Shown here in pieces: positions 59,931 to 64,000 of a DNA stretch of 64,000 bases. The notes under the pieces are model-generated. The model made no database searches. It was given only the letters and a program-made list of their open reading frames with translations, and had not been told where the DNA came from. The stretch is from NCBI GenBank assembly GCA_905176665.1, contig CAJINA010000246.1, forward strand, positions 22,232 through 86,231, in the 5' to 3' direction. Made by a program: the position numbers and the translations under genes. The number at the start of each line of letters is the position of its first letter. Position 1 is the first letter of the stretch. Origin of the DNA: Olavius algarvensis Delta 4 endosymbiont (lineage in GTDB: Bacteria; Desulfobacterota; Desulfobacteria; Desulfobacterales; CAJINA01).

Positions 59931-60635
59931 ATGCTGACCAACGACCTGATTCAGCGCAACCCGCTCAGGCTCATGGGACGGGATGCGGAAGACATCCTGT
60001 CGCCTGGTGATTTCGGGGCCATTCTGGCCCGGGCCGGGGTGGGAAAAACCGCCCTGCTGGTCCAGATTGCCCTCAACACGCTGCTAAGCGGCAAGAATGT
60101 ACTCCATGTCAGCCTAAATGACCCGGTCGACAAGGTGACTCTCTGGTATCGGGAAGTATTCGGCAATCTCTCCAAGAAATATGACGCCCGGCAGATCGAA
60201 CATCTCTGGGAATCCTTGCTGCCCCACCGCCTGATCATGACATTCAAGGTGGCGGGCTTCAGTGTGCCCAAGTTGGAAGAGCGACTCACCGATCTGTCTG
60301 AGCAGGAGATCTTCACACCGGACATGGTGATCATCGACGGCCTGCCCTTCGACGAGTCCCGACCGGCTGCGCTCAATGATCTGAAAGCATTTGCCGCAAC
60401 CCAGAACATCCAAGCCTGGTTTACGGTCCGAACCCACCGGCATGAAGCGCCGGGACAACATGGCTTGCCGACAAATTTCGCGCCCTTGCAGGACTTGTTC
60501 AGCGTCATTCTGCAACTGGAACCCACCGGCAAGGAAATCAATGTGCGGGCCTTGAAGGGTGAAAGCGGGGCCGGCCATAAACTGCCGGTTCAACTCGACC
60601 CGGCCACCATGCTCTTACAGGATTCCGAATCCTGA
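59931..60635 (+). CDS. RecA/KaiC-like P-loop ATPase of unknown function
   Basis: 234 residues from ATG 59931, which follows AAAGGAACCTGCAC. Walker A is ARAGVGKTALLVQIA and the Walker B-like strand is MVIIDGLPFDES. The order of strands (KNVLHVSLNDPVDKVTLWYR after Walker A, then LIMTFKVAGFSVPKLEERL) resembles KaiC/RadA-type RecA-fold proteins, without a zinc finger or protease domain. A longer frame to 59835 begins right at the fusA stop but has a less likely start. It follows fusA by about 100 bases and may be co-transcribed. Its substrate is not known. Confidence 0.75.
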   Translation: MLTNDLIQRNPLRLMGRDAEDILSPGDFGAILARAGVGKTALLVQIALNTLLSGKNVLHVSLNDPVDKVTLWYREVFGNLSKKYDARQIEHLWESLLPHRLIMTFKVAGFSVPKLEERLTDLSEQEIFTPDMVIIDGLPFDESRPAALNDLKAFAATQNIQAWFTVRTHRHEAPGQHGLPTNFAPLQDLFSVILQLEPTGKEINVRALKGESGAGHKLPVQLDPATMLLQDSES

Positions 60636-60751
60636 CACGGAGGCCGCTAGGGACCCGGCACCGAGATCGACATTGCCCTTGACAGCTCCTTTTACGGACA
60701 ATAGTATTGATACATATCAAATAGTTTTGATGCTGGGTAAGGGAGGTGCGC

Positions 60752-61000
60752 GTGGACAAATTAGAGAATGAAGTTGCCGATAAGGGGGGACGGCGCAGCG
60801 GCATCGACCGACGACAGGTGGATATAGAAGAGGCGGCAGAACGACGACAGGCGGATATAGAAGAAGCGGTAGCAGAGGCGCGCCGCAGTGGAAAGGAACG
60901 CCGCAGTGGAAAGGAACGCCGCAGCGGGAATGACCGCCGCGACGGCTTTGACTACCGGAATGATGATTCCGAACGCAGGGAGTCTTTTCAGATTAAATAA
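60752..61000 (+). CDS. Small, highly charged repeat protein, 82 aa
   Basis: Starts at GTG 60752, five bases after GGGAGG; GTG 60746 is an alternative. The protein is made of charged repeats: RRQVDIEEAAE / RRQADIEEAVAE (period 33 bases in DNA) and RRSGKE / RRSGKE / RRSGND (period 18 bases). Very arginine- and glutamate-rich, no hydrophobic core, likely disordered or coiled. Similar RRSG-DRR strings occur as tails in proteobacterial regulators. The function is unknown. A strong terminator follows. Confidence 0.55.
   Translation: MDKLENEVADKGGRRSGIDRRQVDIEEAAERRQADIEEAVAEARRSGKERRSGKERRSGNDRRDGFDYRNDDSERRESFQIK
60809..60934 (+). repeat. Tandem repeats inside the small charged protein gene
   Basis: Two 33-base units (from 60809 and 60842) share CGACGACAGG, GGATATAGAAGA; three 18-base units (from 60881, 60899, 60917) share CGCCGCAGTGGAAAGGAA, the third diverged. 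Both periods are multiples of three, so copy-number change would keep the frame. Confidence 0.75.
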
Positions 61001-61051
61001 GCTTTGGCAGCGCACACGGTGACAGCCGGTGCGGGGGACTGCTACAGAACG

Positions 61052-61089
61052 AAAAAAGCCCGGGCTTGAAAAGCCCGGGCTTATTTTTT
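61052..61089. terminator. Strong bidirectional intrinsic terminator
   Basis: AAGCCCGGGCTT, GAAA spacer, AAGCCCGGGCTT flanked by an A-run on the left and a T-run on the right. It can end both the plus-strand charged-protein transcript and the minus-strand tRNA transcript. Each arm is itself palindromic. Confidence 0.9.
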
Positions 61090-61090
61090 A

Positions 61091-61177
61091 TGGTGCCGAA
61101 GAGAGGACTCGAACCTCCACGGATATACATCCACTAGACCCTGAACCTAGCGCGTCTACCAGTTCCGCCACTTCGGC
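61091..61177 (-). tRNA. tRNA-Leu (anticodon CAG)
   Basis: The minus strand reads as a complete class II tRNA: acceptor stem GCCGAAG / CTTCGGC, D-arm, anticodon stem CTAGG/TCTAG with loop TTCAGGG (anticodon CAG, decoding CUG), a long variable arm (about 14 bases), T-arm GGAGGTTCGAGTCCTC and encoded ACCA end. The long variable arm and A73 confirm leucine. It stands alone, not in a tRNA cluster. Confidence 0.97.
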
Positions 61178-61249
61178 ACGAGACTTTACTTTCAGACTAT
61201 TGCAGAACCTGCTCTGACTAAAAGCCTTGATTTAGTTCAGAAGATGCTT

Positions 61250-61278
61250 TAGATATATTTTTTCGTTTACACTGTCAA
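61250..61278 (-). promoter_or_regulatory. Promoter of tRNA-Leu
   Basis: On the minus strand: TTGACA (perfect -35) at 61278-61273, 17 bases, TATCTA. The start of transcription would be about 65 bases before the mature tRNA 5' end. Confidence 0.6.
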
Positions 61279-61305
61279 GGCAATATTTAACGAAATTGAG
61301 AAAAC

Positions 61306-62244
61306 ATGCAGCTTATCAGCGACCTGAATGCCATTACCCAGCCCTTTATAAATGCCGTGGTGACCACCGGCAACTTTGATGGGGTTCACCTCGGCCACCA
61401 GGCCCTGTTTCACGAAGTCATTGAGCGCGCTGATGCCATAGGTGGGACTTCAGTGGCCATCACCTTCGAACCGCACCCCATTCGAGTCCTCAAGAAAAAC
61501 GGCCATCCCCCCCTGATTACCCTGTTGGACCAGAAGACCGAACTTATCGATAGCACCGGGGTGGACGTCCTGATCGTCATCCCTTTTTCAATGGAATTTG
61601 CAGCTTTCACGGCCCGGGAGTTTGTGGCGGATATCCTGGTGAAAAGGATCGGCATGCGGGCCATGGTCGTGGGCTCTGATTACTCCTTTGGCCGCAACCG
61701 CGAAGGCAACCTGGCCCTGCTACAAAAAATGGCCGGTGAGATCGGGTTCGAAGTGATCGTCCGCGACTGGATCCAGGGCCCCGACAACAAGACCGACCGC
61801 ATCAGCAGCACGCGGGTGCGCGAACTGGTGATGGCCGGCGACATGGCCCGCACCCGCAAACACCTCGGCCGCTATTACCAAATCCGGGGCAAGGTCGCGA
61901 CCGGGCGCAATCGCGGCGGCCGCCTGCTGGGTTTTCCCACGGCCAACATCAATCTCCAGGATGAACTCAGTCCCAAAACAGGCGTATACGCGGTTACCGT
62001 GGAATGCCGTGACAAGCAATTCAAAGGCGTGGCCAACATCGGCTACAGCCCCACCTTTGACGACCACATCTTCACTGTCGAAGTCCACATACTCGATTTT
62101 GATCAGGATATTTATGGAGAAGATATCCGTGTGAACTTCATCCACCGGCTGCGAGCGGAACAGAAATTCAATGGCATCGATGAACTTTCCGAGCAGATCA
62201 ACAAGGATGTCGTGCAGGCCCGGGAAATTTTAGCAAACATCTAA
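61306..62244 (+). CDS. ribF: Bifunctional riboflavin kinase / FAD synthetase (RibF)
   Basis: Makes FMN and FAD from riboflavin and ATP. The 312 residues have the N-terminal FAD synthetase domain (VVTTGNFDGVHLGHQALFHE with HLGH, AITFEPHPIRVL, VVGSDYSFGRNREG, ISSTRVRELVMAGDM) and the C-terminal riboflavin kinase domain (GRNRGGRLLGFPTANINLQ, PKTGVYAVTVE, YGEDIRVNFIHRLRAEQKF). Complete and normal. The next gene begins 10 bases later on the same strand. Confidence 0.97.
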   Translation: MQLISDLNAITQPFINAVVTTGNFDGVHLGHQALFHEVIERADAIGGTSVAITFEPHPIRVLKKNGHPPLITLLDQKTELIDSTGVDVLIVIPFSMEFAAFTAREFVADILVKRIGMRAMVVGSDYSFGRNREGNLALLQKMAGEIGFEVIVRDWIQGPDNKTDRISSTRVRELVMAGDMARTRKHLGRYYQIRGKVATGRNRGGRLLGFPTANINLQDELSPKTGVYAVTVECRDKQFKGVANIGYSPTFDDHIFTVEVHILDFDQDIYGEDIRVNFIHRLRAEQKFNGIDELSEQINKDVVQAREILANI

Positions 62245-62253
62245 CAATCTGTT

Positions 62254-63342
62254 ATGAATAGAAAAACTACTGTCTCCCTGCTGCTGAGCATCGCGATCTC
62301 CGCCCTAGCACTCTACCTGGCGTTTCGGAATGTACCCCTAAAGGACCTGACCGCCTACCTGGCGGCTATCAACGTGTGGTGGATCATACCGGCCGTGGCC
62401 GTGGTGCTGATCAGTTTTGCCCTGCGCGCCCTGCGCTGGAAAATCATCCTCGCCTCCACCCAAAAGATCGCTTTCTGGCCCACATATCATCCCATGATGA
62501 TCGGCTTCATGATCAACTGTATCCTCCCCGGCCGTATCGGCGAGGTGGCCCGACCGGTTATATTGAAAAAGAAGGAAGGGGTCCCTTTTACCGCGGGCCT
62601 GGCCACGGTGGCCACGGAACGGGTTTTTGATGCCGGACTGTTGATCGCCTTTTTTGCCGTTGTCCTGGCCTTTGTGGATATCGACCCGCAGGTGAGCATC
62701 CCCTTCGGCCAATATACGCTCAACCGTGACACCCTGATGGCCATCGGCTCCGGCATGTTCCGACTCTGCCTGGTCGGCATCGCCGGAATCCTCGTGATCA
62801 GTATCGGCACCACCCAGAACCTGTTGATTGCCCTGATCGAACGCCTGCCCGGCTGGCTTTTTTTCCTGAAAGAGCGCCAGCGTGCTTGGGTGCGCAATAA
62901 AGTATGCGCCCTTTTCATCAGCATCATCCATAATTTCGCTGATGGGTTCGCCATGGTGAAATCACCGGTCAAGCTGGCCGCCGTCACGGGCTTATCCGTG
63001 GTGATCTGGGTGCTTTCCGCCGTATCCTACTACGTGATGGCCCTGGGCTGTCCGGGGTTGGAACTCACCTTCATTGAACTGTCGGCCGCAATGATTATAA
63101 TATGTTTTTTCATAGCACTTCCTTCGGTACCCGGTTTCTGGGGTATCTGGGAAGCTGGCGGCGTGTTTGCCATGGCCCTGTTCGGGGTTCCGGCTCGGGA
63201 AGCGGCCGGATTCACCCTGGCCAATCATGCCGTCCAGATGTTCCCCATCATTATCGCCGGTATGTATTCAGCGGTGCTGACGGGGGTAAAAATCAGACAA
63301 TTTGCCGGAACCCGGCTGGAGATCTCCAATGACGCTACTTGA
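62254..63342 (+). CDS. Flippase-like / lysylphosphatidylglycerol synthase TM region protein
   Basis: 362 residues with about eight hydrophobic segments. Family pattern (UPF0104 / LPG_synthase_TM): ALYLAFRNVPLKDLTAYLAA, ALRALRWKIIL, MIGFMINCILPGRIGEVARP, VATERVFDAGLLIAFFAVV and PSVPGFWGIWEAGGVFAMAL. The MprF-like synthetase domain is absent, so a flippase or lipid-transport role is usually inferred for such proteins. It lies between ribF and def, overlapping the def start by 14 bases. Confidence 0.85.
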   Translation: MNRKTTVSLLLSIAISALALYLAFRNVPLKDLTAYLAAINVWWIIPAVAVVLISFALRALRWKIILASTQKIAFWPTYHPMMIGFMINCILPGRIGEVARPVILKKKEGVPFTAGLATVATERVFDAGLLIAFFAVVLAFVDIDPQVSIPFGQYTLNRDTLMAIGSGMFRLCLVGIAGILVISIGTTQNLLIALIERLPGWLFFLKERQRAWVRNKVCALFISIIHNFADGFAMVKSPVKLAAVTGLSVVIWVLSAVSYYVMALGCPGLELTFIELSAAMIIICFFIALPSVPGFWGIWEAGGVFAMALFGVPAREAAGFTLANHAVQMFPIIIAGMYSAVLTGVKIRQFAGTRLEISNDAT

Positions 63343-63841
63343 CATCATCACCTATCCCGACAAGCGGCTGCGTCGCAAGGCCGCGCCGGTAGAGACGGTT
63401 GACGATGAGGTCCGCCAGATCATCGCCGACATGGCCGAAACCATGTACGCCGCACCCGGTATGGGGCTGGCGTCCGTCCAGGTTGGAATTGATAAAAGAA
63501 TAATAATTTATGATATTTCCGGACCAGAAGATAATCCTAAACTTGAAGTTTTGGTCAATCCGGAAATCGTGGAATCCGAAGGCGCCCAGCTTTCGGAGAG
63601 TGAGGGGTGTCTCAGCGTTCCGGACTTTCGCAGTGACGTGAATAGATTCGAACGCGTTAAAGTGGAGGCCCTTGACAGAGACGGCCAGCCGGTCGAAATC
63701 GATACAGACGGCCTGCATGCCATCGTCCTGCAGCACGAAATCGACCACTTGGACGGCGTACTGTTCATCGATAAAATCAGTGCGCTGAAACGGGAGATGT
63801 ACAAGCGCAAGGTTAAAAAGGCGCTCAAGAAAAACTCGTAA
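63329..63841 (+). CDS. def: Peptide deformylase
   Basis: Removes the formyl group from the N-terminal Met of new proteins. The 170 residues have the three PDF motifs: GMGLASVQVG (GxGLAxxQ; here Ser-Val replaces the usual Ala-Pro/Ala before Q), EGCLSVP with metal ligand C94, and QHEIDH with H136-E137-xx-H140. ATG 63329 gives the usual MTLLDIITYPDKRLR N-terminus and overlaps the previous stop by 14 bases, so coupling is likely. The C-terminus is basic. No fmt in the remaining 159 bases. Confidence 0.95.
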   Translation: MTLLDIITYPDKRLRRKAAPVETVDDEVRQIIADMAETMYAAPGMGLASVQVGIDKRIIIYDISGPEDNPKLEVLVNPEIVESEGAQLSESEGCLSVPDFRSDVNRFERVKVEALDRDGQPVEIDTDGLHAIVLQHEIDHLDGVLFIDKISALKREMYKRKVKKALKKNS

Positions 63842-63912
63842 TACCCGCCACTATAAAATTCCGGACCTAAAATAGGCTCTTGCTCTTAATCTTAATCCCA
63901 CTCGTAAAGAAT

Positions 63913-63955
63913 CCTGGCCCTGAGGGCCAGGCTTTGGATTGCCCCTTGAAGGGGC
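63913..63955. other. Two adjacent hairpins downstream of def
   Basis: CCTGGCCC-TGA-GGGCCAGG (63913-63931) and GCCCCTTGAAGGGGC (63941-63955). No T-run follows either. They may be RNA 3'-end stabilisers or short palindromic repeat units; the rest of 63842-64000 shows nothing else. Confidence 0.5.
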
Positions 63956-64000
63956 GAACACCCTGACAAACATAGTTCTAAAATGACCGGATTCAGGGGA

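Noticed and set aside
1..64000. CRISPR arrays, phage genes, insertion sequences, integrases or plasmid origins
   Set aside because: None recognised; no direct repeat-spacer pattern, transposase or integrase motif was seen on either strand.

Overview
The window looks like chromosome of a free-living, motile Desulfobacterota bacterium (old Deltaproteobacteria, probably Desulfobacterales / Desulfosarcina-like). This is an inference from gene content: an EF-G of the class shared by spirochaetes, planctomycetes, deltaproteobacteria and mitochondria; MglA-type GTPase and roadblock proteins; REC-PATAN regulators; a DUF4911 protein beside miaB; moderate-to-high GC by eye. No phage, insertion sequence or CRISPR array was recognised.

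Layout. 1-8.2 kb holds housekeeping genes (miaB, a DUF4911 protein, recJ, a divergent polysaccharide deacetylase, tex, dtd, a PBP4-type carboxypeptidase). 8.1-14.4 kb is minus-strand: lon-tsaB-psd-greA and rpoZ-ttcA-folE2. 14.7-18.5 kb has a prepilin peptidase, then an HD-GYP response regulator with motA and motB behind a sigma-28-like promoter. 18.9-29.7 kb is a co-directional signalling block: roadblock protein, MglA-like GTPase, winged-helix/DUF8082-like protein, zinc-ribbon/Cache/HAMP membrane protein, two duplicated REC-PATAN + small roadblock-like cassettes, a TPR-containing PilB/GspE ATPase and a further receiver. 30-36.6 kb encodes minor pilins, a large PilX-like protein whose lectin-like domain is split by a beta-propeller, and a TMTC-like membrane protein. 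36.6-48.5 kb, on the opposite strand, is an MSHA-like type IV pilus assembly cluster (pilM-N, pilO, pilP, secretin, ExeA/MshM-like ATPase, pilB, pilC, membrane-anchored sigma-54 activator, pilin) with a consensus sigma-54 promoter before the pilin. 48.7-52.9 kb has a hybrid histidine kinase, an HD-GYP regulator and a receiver. 53.2-64 kb returns to housekeeping (DUF4384 protein, rsmG, a CoA-transferase-GNAT fusion, fusA, a RecA-like ATPase, tRNA-Leu, ribF, a flippase-like protein, def).

The main theme is surface motility and attachment: a pilus machine, its tip proteins, a polarity-type GTPase module and c-di-GMP phosphodiesterases lie within 37 kb. The best candidate for an undescribed system is the MglA / roadblock / REC-PATAN / TPR-PilB block at 18.9-29.1 kb.

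Five conserved genes are interrupted by a single lesion: frameshifts near 21.48 kb and at 26.91 kb, in-frame TAG at 40.75 and 56.29 kb, and in-frame TGA at 47.48 kb. The 26.91 kb site is a dnaX-type slippery heptamer in the correct phase and could be programmed. The others could be real mutations or sequence errors. A family of about 160-250 bp intergenic repeats with inverted ends occurs three times between 52.9 and 57.3 kb.
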